Source: JAIRMO01 sp046533115
GTDB lineage: Bacteria; Spirochaetota; Spirochaetia; Treponematales; Breznakiellaceae
Assembly (NCBI RefSeq): GCF_046533115.1
Contig: NZ_JAJQRC010000012.1
Location: 1 to 64,000, forward strand
DNA: 64,000 nt
Direction of reading: 5' to 3'
The notes beneath the pieces were generated by a model, which was not told the DNA's origin, searched no databases, and worked only from the letters and a program-made list of their open reading frames with translations. Positions 1 to 6,394 of the stretch are shown here, piece after piece. The translations under genes were made by a program, and so were the position numbers. Within the stretch, counting starts at the first letter, position 1. Each line of letters opens with the position of its first letter.

Positions 1-122
1 CAATCCATCGCCTCCTCCTAAACCACCGGCAATATTATCAGTTCAGCAGGAGTTCGTATGGTAGAATCTGTTCCTGTTTTGGACACTAGTGTGAGGAAAT
101 ACAACGCTGTTTTTCACCAGAA

Positions 123-455
123 TTGACCGTCAATCAAAACTCCGCACCGACACCGGAGGAATTATCTCAAAAAATAGCGTTAAACAAGACGCTCCATGAT
201 GAACTGCAATATCAAATTCGCCAATTAAAATGGTCGCAGCTTACCGTTTTCAAGCTTAATTTCACTTATATACCAACCCATTATATTGCGAAGTATTCTC
301 CCCTGCGCTTTATTGATGTTCCAAAAATTCGTACCATTACCAAATTTGGCGATAAGGTTGTTTTGGAGAACAGTAAATATATACATACCGTTTCCGGTGT
401 CCGTATTTGGGCATACGAAAAACTTGTTGCGCTCTTGGACCTTCGGCTCCGTTAA
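123..455 (+). CDS. hypothetical protein, 110 residues
   Basis: I do not recognise this protein. It has a hydrophilic N-terminal half rich in Gln, Glu and Lys (LHDELQYQIRQLKW) and a mixed C-terminal half with Tyr and Ile, with no signal peptide or membrane segment. The frame opens after an in-frame TAG at 87-89 and the first usable start is TTG at 123, so it may be the 3' end of a broken gene rather than an intact one. It lies directly before a Sir2-like fragment, in a stretch full of truncated genes. Codon use is AT-rich like the next 3 kb and unlike the metabolic part of the window. Confidence 0.4.
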   Translation: MTVNQNSAPTPEELSQKIALNKTLHDELQYQIRQLKWSQLTVFKLNFTYIPTHYIAKYSPLRFIDVPKIRTITKFGDKVVLENSKYIHTVSGVRIWAYEKLVALLDLRLR

Positions 456-478
456 CTCAAAGATTTGGAAAAAATAGT

Positions 479-646
479 ATGATATATACCAACGTCAATC
501 TTTCGCACAAGACAGCCGTTCTCAAAGCCGCCCTCGACAAAGCCGAAGCCCTCATCATCGGCGCAGGGGCCGGCCTCTCAAGAACCCGCTTGCGCTGGGG
601 AGATCCGTGGTGCCTGAAATTCTTTAAAAATTGTATAAAATATTAA
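479..646 (+). pseudogene. Sir2-family NAD-dependent deacetylase, N-terminal fragment
   Basis: The first 34 or so residues match the start of Sir2-like proteins: a helix with ALDKAEALIIGAGAGLS, the GAGxS loop that binds NAD. The next residues should read like TxAGL, but the sequence changes to RTRLRWGDPW and stops at 646, so the catalytic domain (normally 230-290 residues) is absent. ATG 479 is preceded by an A-rich stretch. I read it as a gene cut off by a rearrangement at about position 580. It can no longer be a deacetylase. Confidence 0.6.
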
Positions 647-664
647 AATATTTTGGCTCCTTAT

Positions 665-680
665 TTGTCTATATACATAA
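665..680. promoter_or_regulatory. repeated operator-like motif, copy 1
   Basis: The sequence TTGTCTATATACATAA ends just before the AGGAG ribosome site of the mini-ferredoxin. A near copy occurs at 1182-1197 in the same place before the next gene. The second copy has matching TTGT/ACAA ends, as expected for a dimeric repressor site. The DtxR-type regulator encoded between the two copies is the natural candidate to bind; this is inference. Confidence 0.4.
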
Positions 681-690
681 GGAGTTAAAT

Positions 691-795
691 ATGGTAGACA
701 ATAGGGCATGGATATACTATAGTTACCGCTGTAACAAATGCGGAGCTTGTATCGGAACCTGCCTCGCCGGTGCGCTGGAGTTCGCCGAAGCATGA
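691..795 (+). CDS. mini 4Fe-4S protein, 34 residues
   Basis: A 34-residue protein with a single cluster motif CNKCGACIGTC (Cys at residues 14, 17, 20 and 24), the CxxCxxCxxxC pattern of one half of a bacterial ferredoxin. ATG 691 has an AAGGAG ribosome site 5-10 bases upstream. The TGA stop at 793-795 overlaps the ATG (792) of the DtxR-type regulator, so the two are translationally coupled. It could hold a single 4Fe-4S cluster and act as an electron donor or Fe-S sensor, or it could be the stump of a longer ferredoxin whose second half was lost. The tight coupling and good ribosome site favour a real gene. Confidence 0.55.
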   Translation: MVDNRAWIYYSYRCNKCGACIGTCLAGALEFAEA

Positions 796-1163
796 TGACC
801 CCATCGCTTGAGGATTACCTCAAAATGATTGATGTACTTTCAGACAAAGGCAATGTTCGGGTAACGGATATGGCTTTGCGGTTGGGTGTTTCAAAGCCAT
901 CGGTAGTCAGCGCTCTTAAAAGGTTGGAAGATAATGGTATGGTGGAACATGAACGTTATCGGTACGTCAGCCTTACCCAAGAGGGCAAGCGCCGGGCAGA
1001 TGAAATTCGCGCCCGGAACAGTTTGCTGATTGTCTTTTTACAAGATACGCTGGGGGTAAGCTCCGGGAATGCGGAAAAAGATGCCTGTAAACTGGAGCAT
1101 ACCGTTTCCGATGAAACCCTTAAGAAAATACGCATCTTAGTAAAGAATTTTGGGGAAAGGTAA
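792..1163 (+). CDS. DtxR/MntR-family metal-dependent regulator
   Basis: A 123-residue winged-helix protein. Residues 4-65 (SLEDYLKMIDVL...RVTDMALRLGVSKPSVVSALKRLEDNGMVEHE) are the DtxR/MntR DNA-binding domain. The segment DACKLEHTVSDE (about 97-108) carries the Cys, Glu and His that bind metal in this family. It is shorter than MntR (about 140) and lacks the SH3-like domain of DtxR. I chose ATG 792 because it overlaps the stop of the mini-ferredoxin and starts at the conserved SLEDYL helix; an upstream start at 738 would read through the ferredoxin in another frame. It probably senses iron or manganese and controls the two motif-carrying transcripts at 665 and 1182. Confidence 0.8.
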   Translation: MMTPSLEDYLKMIDVLSDKGNVRVTDMALRLGVSKPSVVSALKRLEDNGMVEHERYRYVSLTQEGKRRADEIRARNSLLIVFLQDTLGVSSGNAEKDACKLEHTVSDETLKKIRILVKNFGER

Positions 1164-1181
1164 AATGTTTCCCCAGAAAAT

Positions 1182-1197
1182 TTGTCTACATATACAA
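1182..1197. promoter_or_regulatory. repeated operator-like motif, copy 2
   Basis: TTGTCTACATATACAA, with TTGT/ACAA ends forming an imperfect palindrome, directly before the AAGGAG of the membrane-protein gene at 1208. It matches copy 1 at 665-680 except for two substitutions and a small shift. It separates the regulator from the membrane protein/sigma/NapH genes and probably gives them their own controlled promoter. Confidence 0.4.
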
Positions 1198-1207
1198 GGA
1201 GACTAAC

Positions 1208-1582
1208 ATGAAACGAATTTTTGAATATCTTTTAGGCGCGGTAATTTTTCTGGCGATGATTGCGCTCTTCAGTTTGGCGGCAATGTTCCTTTGGAATAAA
1301 TTACTGCCTGGCATTTTCGGATTGCCGGTAATCAATTATTGGCAAACAGCGGGTTTACTGATACTTGCCCGTATTATTTTCGGCGGCTACAGAGGAATTG
1401 GAAAAAATAGGACGCATGGTTTGAGTGGGCACAAAAACCCAATCCGTGACAGATGGGATAGCATGAGCGAAGAAGCACGAAAGGCTTTTATAAAAAAGCA
1501 TGGAGATTTCTTTTTACATGACCACTTTCATCATCGTTTTACGGACGATACCGGAAAAGAGACGGATACCGAAAATGAATGA
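1208..1582 (+). CDS. small membrane protein, His-rich C-terminus
   Basis: A 124-residue protein with two predicted membrane segments (about 5-30 and 40-62, the second ending in IIFGGYRGIG), then a basic and acidic cytoplasmic tail. The tail contains HDHFHHRF near residues 104-111, a possible metal-binding cluster. Small proteins of this build often sit before ECF sigma factors, sometimes as anti-sigma or accessory membrane proteins. The ECF gene starts 12 bases after its stop. I do not recognise a defined family, so an anti-sigma role is only a guess from position. Confidence 0.6.
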   Translation: MKRIFEYLLGAVIFLAMIALFSLAAMFLWNKLLPGIFGLPVINYWQTAGLLILARIIFGGYRGIGKNRTHGLSGHKNPIRDRWDSMSEEARKAFIKKHGDFFLHDHFHHRFTDDTGKETDTENE

Positions 1583-1593
1583 ACGCATAGCCC

Positions 1594-2181
1594 ATGCCGC
1601 AAATAAATATCGCAAAGATTTTTACAGAATATAAAGAACGGCTTGTTTCTTTTGTTCGCAAGCATCTTACATCCTCGGACGATGCCGAAGATGTTGTGCA
1701 GGATATTTTTTATCAACTTACCCGCATGAGTGATTTGACAAAACCTATCGAACAAACTGCGGCATGGCTTTTCAGTGTCGCCCGGAATATGATTATCAAT
1801 CGGCATAAAAAAAAGCAGGACATTCCCTTTTCTGTATTGGCAGCTGTTGATGACGAAACCGAAGATGGTATAGCAAATTTTATTGATATACTATCCGCCG
1901 ATGAAACGACGCCGGAAACAGAAATGTTACGTTCAATTATATGGGAGCAAATAGAAACAGCTATTGATGAATTGCCTCCTGCACAACGTGATATTTTTAT
2001 TCAGACGGAATTTTTAGGTTTGCCTGTAAAAGAAATATCGCAAAAGAGCGGTGTTCCGGTAAATACTCTGCTTTCACGGAAACATTATGCGGTTATTTAC
2101 TTACGAAAAAAATTAAATGATTTGTATATGGATTTTTTAAGAATACAACAACGATCATGGAAGTATGAATATGAACACTGA
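1594..2181 (+). CDS. ECF-type RNA polymerase sigma factor
   Basis: A 195-residue sigma-70 family protein of the ECF type. Residues 10-80 form region 2 (SDDAEDVVQDIFYQL, then AWLFSVARNMIINRHKKK), which binds the -10 element. Residues 125-185 form region 4 (ELPPAQRDIFIQTEFLGLPVKEISQKSGVPVNTLLSRKH), which reads the -35 element. Regions 1 and 3 are absent, as is usual. It overlaps the next gene by 17 bases. No classical anti-sigma is visible, so the membrane protein just upstream is the best candidate for control. The targets are likely to include this cluster. Confidence 0.88.
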   Translation: MPQINIAKIFTEYKERLVSFVRKHLTSSDDAEDVVQDIFYQLTRMSDLTKPIEQTAAWLFSVARNMIINRHKKKQDIPFSVLAAVDDETEDGIANFIDILSADETTPETEMLRSIIWEQIETAIDELPPAQRDIFIQTEFLGLPVKEISQKSGVPVNTLLSRKHYAVIYLRKKLNDLYMDFLRIQQRSWKYEYEH

Positions 2182-2767
2182 AATAGTAAGTGTGGGAAGC
2201 ATTCTCCCACCGGCATTCTTAGGGCTGACAATCATCTCGGTTGTCATTTTTGGCAGGATTTTTTGCGGCATGGTATGCCCTTTGGGATTGCTCCAGAGTT
2301 TAATCCATAAAATACCATTTCCAATAAAAATTAAAACATTTAAAGCCGATAAATATTTTCGCCTCATAAAATATATCGGTTTAGCCGTTATGATCGTTTC
2401 AGGGATTTTATCGGCTGTTGGCATACTCCCCGCAACTAATGAAGAAAGCAGCCGGCCGTCCTATGGTGTTATTATAGGAGCAATTCTTTTTCTGGCGGCT
2501 GTTATAATACAAAGACCGTTTTGTAAATATTTTTGTGTGGTTGGGGCTGCGATGTCATTAGGAAATAAAATTTCATTATATAAATATCGTATCGATAGAG
2601 GGTTATGTATAGAATGTAATAAATGTACAAAAGCATGCAAGATGGATATTATTCCCTACGGGAAACAAAACGAATCGGAATGTATCAGATGCGGGCTTTG
2701 TAAAAAAGTATGTCCGCGTAAGGCGATTGTTACAGGATTTGGTTTGGGAAACAAGCAAAACAAATAG
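2165..2767 (+). CDS. NapH/NosR-like membrane 4Fe-4S protein
   Basis: A 200-residue protein. Three or so membrane helices carry FCGMVCPLG (near residue 38) and CKYFCVVGA (near 120), the CxxxCP-type motifs of NapH, NosR and CcoG. Two ferredoxin clusters follow (CIECNKCTKAC and CIRCGLCKKVC). Such proteins pass electrons across the cytoplasmic membrane. At 200 residues it is short and lacks the N-terminal helix and periplasmic domain found in larger relatives. It follows the ECF sigma gene with a 17-base overlap and likely shares its transcript. The mini-ferredoxin 1.4 kb upstream could be its soluble partner. The physiological acceptor is not evident. Confidence 0.75.
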   Translation: MNMNTEIVSVGSILPPAFLGLTIISVVIFGRIFCGMVCPLGLLQSLIHKIPFPIKIKTFKADKYFRLIKYIGLAVMIVSGILSAVGILPATNEESSRPSYGVIIGAILFLAAVIIQRPFCKYFCVVGAAMSLGNKISLYKYRIDRGLCIECNKCTKACKMDIIPYGKQNESECIRCGLCKKVCPRKAIVTGFGLGNKQNK

Positions 2768-2768
2768 G

Positions 2769-2962
2769 ATATTCTACAAATCCTTCGTAGAACACTACGG
2801 AAACCCTGTAGTGTTCTACGCAAGTCTTATAGAACTCTATAGAAATTTCGTAGAACTCTACGGAACTTCTGTAGAAGTCTATGGAACTCTTGTAGAACTC
2901 TGCGGAAATACTTTAAATACTACGGAACCTTCATAGAACTCTATGGGACTTCTGTAGAATAT
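2769..2962. repeat. 21-bp degenerate tandem repeat, each unit palindromic
   Basis: About eight to nine imperfect units with a period near 21 bases, consensus GTAGAACTCTACGGAACTTC. The first 12 bases of each unit form a GTAGA..TCTAC dyad. Units near 2781, 2849 and 2871 are clearest; one unit near 2900 is expanded. An open frame across them (2727-2936) gives a VELYGTS-like heptad, but it begins inside the preceding gene in another frame and has no ribosome site, so I regard the array as non-coding. It lies between the NapH-like gene and a truncated gene. Confidence 0.75.
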
Positions 2963-3011
2963 CCCCAAAGGCAGGACAATCTACAAAATTATCGTAAAAG
3001 GAGCGTAAATT

Positions 3012-3254
3012 ATGGCTGAAGACTACATTCCCCACTCGGACGGGGCTTTTTTAGAATGGTCAAAGACACTTGTTGCCTATGTAAACCCAAAATTGGCGGC
3101 TTTTAACATTCCGGCGGGAGCAACAACTGAAATTCAGACCCTTTTAACCGCCTGCGAAGCGGTTTTTGGAAATGGCGGCTGGGTACTTGCGTGGCGAATA
3201 ATTTTCCGTCCTGTATTATATAGCAGTGATAAAATAATTATCAAAGGAGATTGA
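3012..3254 (+). pseudogene. conserved hypothetical protein, truncated
   Basis: The first 55 residues (DYIPHSDGAFLEWSKTLVAY...AFNIPAGATTEIQTLL) resemble the start of a protein common in Treponema and Bacteroidetes whose opening reads like 'yIPr.D..F..W...l..Y'. Those proteins run to about 200 residues. Here the sequence after GNGGW changes to an unrelated hydrophobic tail and stops at 3254, so a 3' part has been lost. An AAAGGAG site precedes ATG 3012, so translation of the stub is possible. Function is unknown. Confidence 0.5.
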
Positions 3255-3258
3255 AGAA

Positions 3259-4629
3259 ATGTCAAAAATACAAAAAGACCTTACCACAGGGAGTGTTTTT
3301 AAGAAGATGGTGCTGTTCGCTCTGCCGTTCCTCGCGACGAACATCATTCAGTCATTGTATAACGCCGCCGATATATTCATCGTCGGCAACTTTTCCGGCC
3401 CCGCCAGTATGTCGGGCGTCAGTATCGGTGGGCAGATTACCATGACACTAACGTTTTTGGTTATGGGCTTCACTACGGGCGCGACCGTCCTCATCGGGCA
3501 GTATATGGGGGCGAACAACAACGACGGCATAAAAAAAACCACCGCTACAATCATTACCCTGCTGTTGTTCTGCGGTGCCGGCATCGCGGCGGTCATACTG
3601 ATTTTTAAGAACCCGATATTGCGCCTTATACAAACGCCGCCTGAGTCCTATCCCGAAAGCGCCGCCTATCTTACGGTTACGGCGGTTGGTATTGTTTTCA
3701 TCTTCGGGTATAACGCTTTGTCGGCAATTCTTCGAGGAATGGGAAATTCAAAACAGCCGTTCTACTTTGTATCGATTTCCTGTGTAACAAACATTGTGCT
3801 TGATTTGGTTTTTGTCGCGGGTTTCCACCTTGGCGCGTTTGGGGCGGCGGTGGCGACGGTGATTTCACAGGCGTTAAGCGTGATACTTTGTATCAGATAT
3901 TTGATACGCAACAAGTTTCAGTTTGATTTTAAGCCGTCGTCGTTTAGGCTCTATAAAGCCGAACTTGGGCTTATCATCAAAATCGGTTTGCCGAGTTGTA
4001 TACAAAGCGGCTTTACAAGCCTTTCGCTGTTGTTTGTTACAACGCTTATAAACGTGGTTGGCGGGGTCAGCGGTTCGGCGGGGGCCGCCTCCGCGAACCA
4101 ATTCGGCAACTTCGCGTTCATACCACTTATGGCAATCAGCGTCGCTATATCGACTATGACAGCGCAGAACATCGGCGCAGGCAAAATGGATAGGGCGATA
4201 AGAAGCTGCCGTATCGGAACGACTTTTGCCGCCGTTCTAACTTGGGCGTTCTTCGTTTTAGCGTGGGTATTCCCGTCGCACATCATCTCGATTTTCGGTG
4301 ACGACCCCGCCGTGATTCAAGACGGCGTCAGCTATTTAAGAGCTTTCAGCTTCAGCTTCCTGTTGCTCCCCATTATATCCTGTATTAACGGGTTCTTCAT
4401 CGGCGCGGGGCACACGGTTATCGCTATGGTTACGAGCATTTTGTATTCGGTTTTATTGCGCGTTCCGTTAAGCTATCTCTTTGGCGTGTACTTCGGTTGG
4501 GGGCTTTTCGGTGTCGGGCTGGGCAGCCCCGGCGGGCATTTGGGCGGGTTGCTGATAATCGCCGTATACTTGATTTCCGGTAAGTGGAAGAATGTTTCGA
4601 TAAAGGCAAAGGCGTCGGTTGAGGCGTAA
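3259..4629 (+). CDS. MATE-family multidrug/Na+ antiporter
   Basis: A 456-residue inner-membrane protein with the usual twelve hydrophobic segments and two MATE halves. The N-terminus (GSVFKKMVLFALPFLATNIIQSLYNAADIFIVGNFSG) is typical of the DinF/NorM-like branch common in Firmicutes and spirochetes. It exports cationic drugs or metabolites in exchange for Na+ or H+. ATG 3259 follows AGGAGA at 3244-3249; an alternative ATG at 3251 is in another frame. The C-terminus (GLFGVGLGSPGGHLGGLLIIAVYL) looks complete. It is a single-gene unit after a truncated gene and before the efflux pseudogenes. It is GC-richer than the 2.7 kb upstream of it. Confidence 0.9.
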   Translation: MSKIQKDLTTGSVFKKMVLFALPFLATNIIQSLYNAADIFIVGNFSGPASMSGVSIGGQITMTLTFLVMGFTTGATVLIGQYMGANNNDGIKKTTATIITLLLFCGAGIAAVILIFKNPILRLIQTPPESYPESAAYLTVTAVGIVFIFGYNALSAILRGMGNSKQPFYFVSISCVTNIVLDLVFVAGFHLGAFGAAVATVISQALSVILCIRYLIRNKFQFDFKPSSFRLYKAELGLIIKIGLPSCIQSGFTSLSLLFVTTLINVVGGVSGSAGAASANQFGNFAFIPLMAISVAISTMTAQNIGAGKMDRAIRSCRIGTTFAAVLTWAFFVLAWVFPSHIISIFGDDPAVIQDGVSYLRAFSFSFLLLPIISCINGFFIGAGHTVIAMVTSILYSVLLRVPLSYLFGVYFGWGLFGVGLGSPGGHLGGLLIIAVYLISGKWKNVSIKAKASVEA

Positions 4630-4654
4630 ATAAATTATGTGAGGAGTTGGTAAT

Positions 4655-5075
4655 GCTCATAGCAACTATGCTTTCTTCGGCCAACGTGACGTTAAGACGC
4701 AGAGTTTCTATGGCCTCCTCTGACTGGATTATATTCCGTTGTAATTGCCAGACAGTATTCTGATGAATCAATATGCTTTCCCGCAAATGGTTTTGCTGCA
4801 TGGCGATGCTGTCGCCGAGAGAATCAATTTGCTCTTTTGTCTGAGACTAGGGGAGAAAATTATCCAGTTTCATCAAAAGGGTTATTGAAAATTGTTCGCT
4901 GTCCATCCACTCATCGGTTTTACCGCTATACATGGGTGAGGCGTTCCATGAAAAATTCAACGATGGTACGTAAGAACTGATCCATAATCCTCTACGTTGC
5001 GCTTCAAGGGAACTGATGCTTTTTCGTAATATCCCTGCCGCCAGAGACTCGCCGTTTATTCCGGCCCGTAAATCG
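4655..5075 (-). pseudogene. TolC-family outer-membrane efflux protein, fragment
   Basis: Reading the minus strand from about 5075 down gives SISSLEAQRRGLWISSYVPS, then SWNASPMYSGKT, then QIDSLGDSIAMQQNHLRES and finally AIETLRLNVTLAEES. This lines up along its length with the intact TolC at 28763-30049 of this window (ALEAQRKAAWHEAYIPTLRFSWN and AIEALKLNVELAEST). A TAG near 4848-4850 breaks the frame right after DNFLP, and both ends of the gene are gone. It is therefore a dead fragment of a different TolC paralogue, lying head-to-head with a CusA remnant. Confidence 0.75.
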
Positions 5076-6107
5076 ATCTTTCGGTAAGCAAGGTAGGCAG
5101 GGCCGAAACCGCAATGGACCCCGCCCCTATCAGCATGATTGAAACCATTGTCACCCTGAAACCAAAAAACAGTGGCGCGAAGGGCTTACCCAGGAAACCA
5201 TAGAATATGAAATGATGGGCAAACTCGCCGCCCTGCCGGGGCTGAACCTGGCCTTTACCCAGCCCATCACCGGACGGCTCGTCATGCTGACCACCGGGGT
5301 AAGAACCGACCTCGGTATCAAACTCTACGGCGAAGATATACGCGCCTTACAGCAAACCGCCTTTGACATTGAGGCCGCTCTCGCCGTACCCCTGGGCGAT
5401 CTGGCGCAATTCCGTATAGTGGACGACCCGTCCATGATCAGCAGTGAGGACGGTATGCCGGTACTCATCATCCAGATGAATACCAGAGGCCGGGACGTGG
5501 TGAGCTTTGTCAACGAAGCCAATCAAGTCATCAGTGAAAAAGTAAACCTTCCCGCGGGCTACTCCTACAAGTGGGCCGGGGAATTTGAAAACCAGGAACG
5601 GGCGAAAAACCGGCTGGCCATCGTTGTTCCCATCGTCATCGCCCTGATGTTTTTCCTGCTCTATATGGCCTTTAAGTCTTTCAGTGACGCGGTGCTGATC
5701 CTGTTGAACATTCCCTTTTCCCTGGTGGGCGGTATTGTGGCGATGTACCTCGCCGGCACCTGCTTTACCGTGGCGGCGATGGTGGGCTATATCGCCCTGG
5801 GCGGCATAGCCCTGGAGAACGGCGTCATCATGATCACCTATATCAAGCAAAGTGGGCGGACAAGCCATTGAAGGAGGCGGTTTTCGAGGGCGCATTGTCC
5901 CGCCTCCGCCCGGTGATGATGACCGCCGGAACCACCCTGGCGGCCAGTTTAAGCCTGCTTTTGGGCAGCGGAACCGGCGCGGAAATGCAAAAGCCCATGG
6001 CGATTGTGGTTACCGGAGGTCTGGCGACTTCCACCATACTGACCCTGTTTATCCTGCCAAGCATTTACCTGCTCTGGTACAGACGGCGGGAAAAACAAAG
6101 TGTGTAA
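5069..6107 (+). pseudogene. CusA/CzcA-family heavy-metal RND pump, frameshifted fragment
   Basis: The reading begins in mid-protein with KVGRAETAMDPAPISMIETI, the conserved CusA/CzcA segment. It changes frame at the A-run 5164-5169 into QWREGLTQETIEYEMMGK, runs through the membrane domain (YIALGGIALENGVIMITYI) to 5850, then shifts again near 5855 to KPLKEAVFEGALSRLRPVMM and ends at 6107 (LLWYRRREKQSV). CusA proteins have about 1030 residues; roughly the C-terminal third remains. It probably once exported copper or silver with the TolC relative beside it. The functional copper operon begins 290 bases downstream. Confidence 0.8.
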
Positions 6108-6191
6108 AAACATATTTGTGAACAACGCATTTGTTAAATGCGTAAGAAACAGAACGTTATTAGAGGTTTGAGCAACTAAAAAATCAGCTCC

Positions 6192-6273
6192 AGCCGGTTC
6201 CCTTGTCCACCCATACCTATACAGGAGACCTCCTTTCCTGGGGTTGGCGCCTACGAAGGGGACCGGCTTTTTT
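6192..6273 (+). terminator. long-loop rho-independent terminator or structured RNA
   Basis: The 13-base arm at 6192-6204 (AGCCGGTTCCCTT) pairs with 6256-6268 (AAGGGGACCGGCT), with one G-T pair, and is followed by six T. The 51-base loop can fold again (CAGGAGACCTCCTTTCCTG). It sits in the 286-base gap between the CusA remnant and the copper operon. Otherwise the gap holds only A/T-rich promoter-like sequence just before 6395. The unusually long loop is shared in style with the element at 14041-14119. Confidence 0.55.
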
Positions 6274-6394
6274 GGGCTTTCGCTGAAACGGTAAAATACA
6301 AAAAAAAGTCTGTTTTTTTTGAGATCTTCATAATTTAATCACAATTATATGCTAGATTATACCATGTAAAACAAGAGGAGGCCGGAGGGTTTAT

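Noticed and set aside
2727..2936. A 69-codon frame with VELYGTS heptads
   Set aside because: It starts inside the NapH-like gene in another frame and is produced by the 21-bp repeats.
6192..6273. Cobalamin or other known riboswitch before the copper operon
   Set aside because: The CAGGAGACCT piece recalls a cobalamin-riboswitch end, but the other conserved boxes are absent. The element at 14041-14119 also lacks them.
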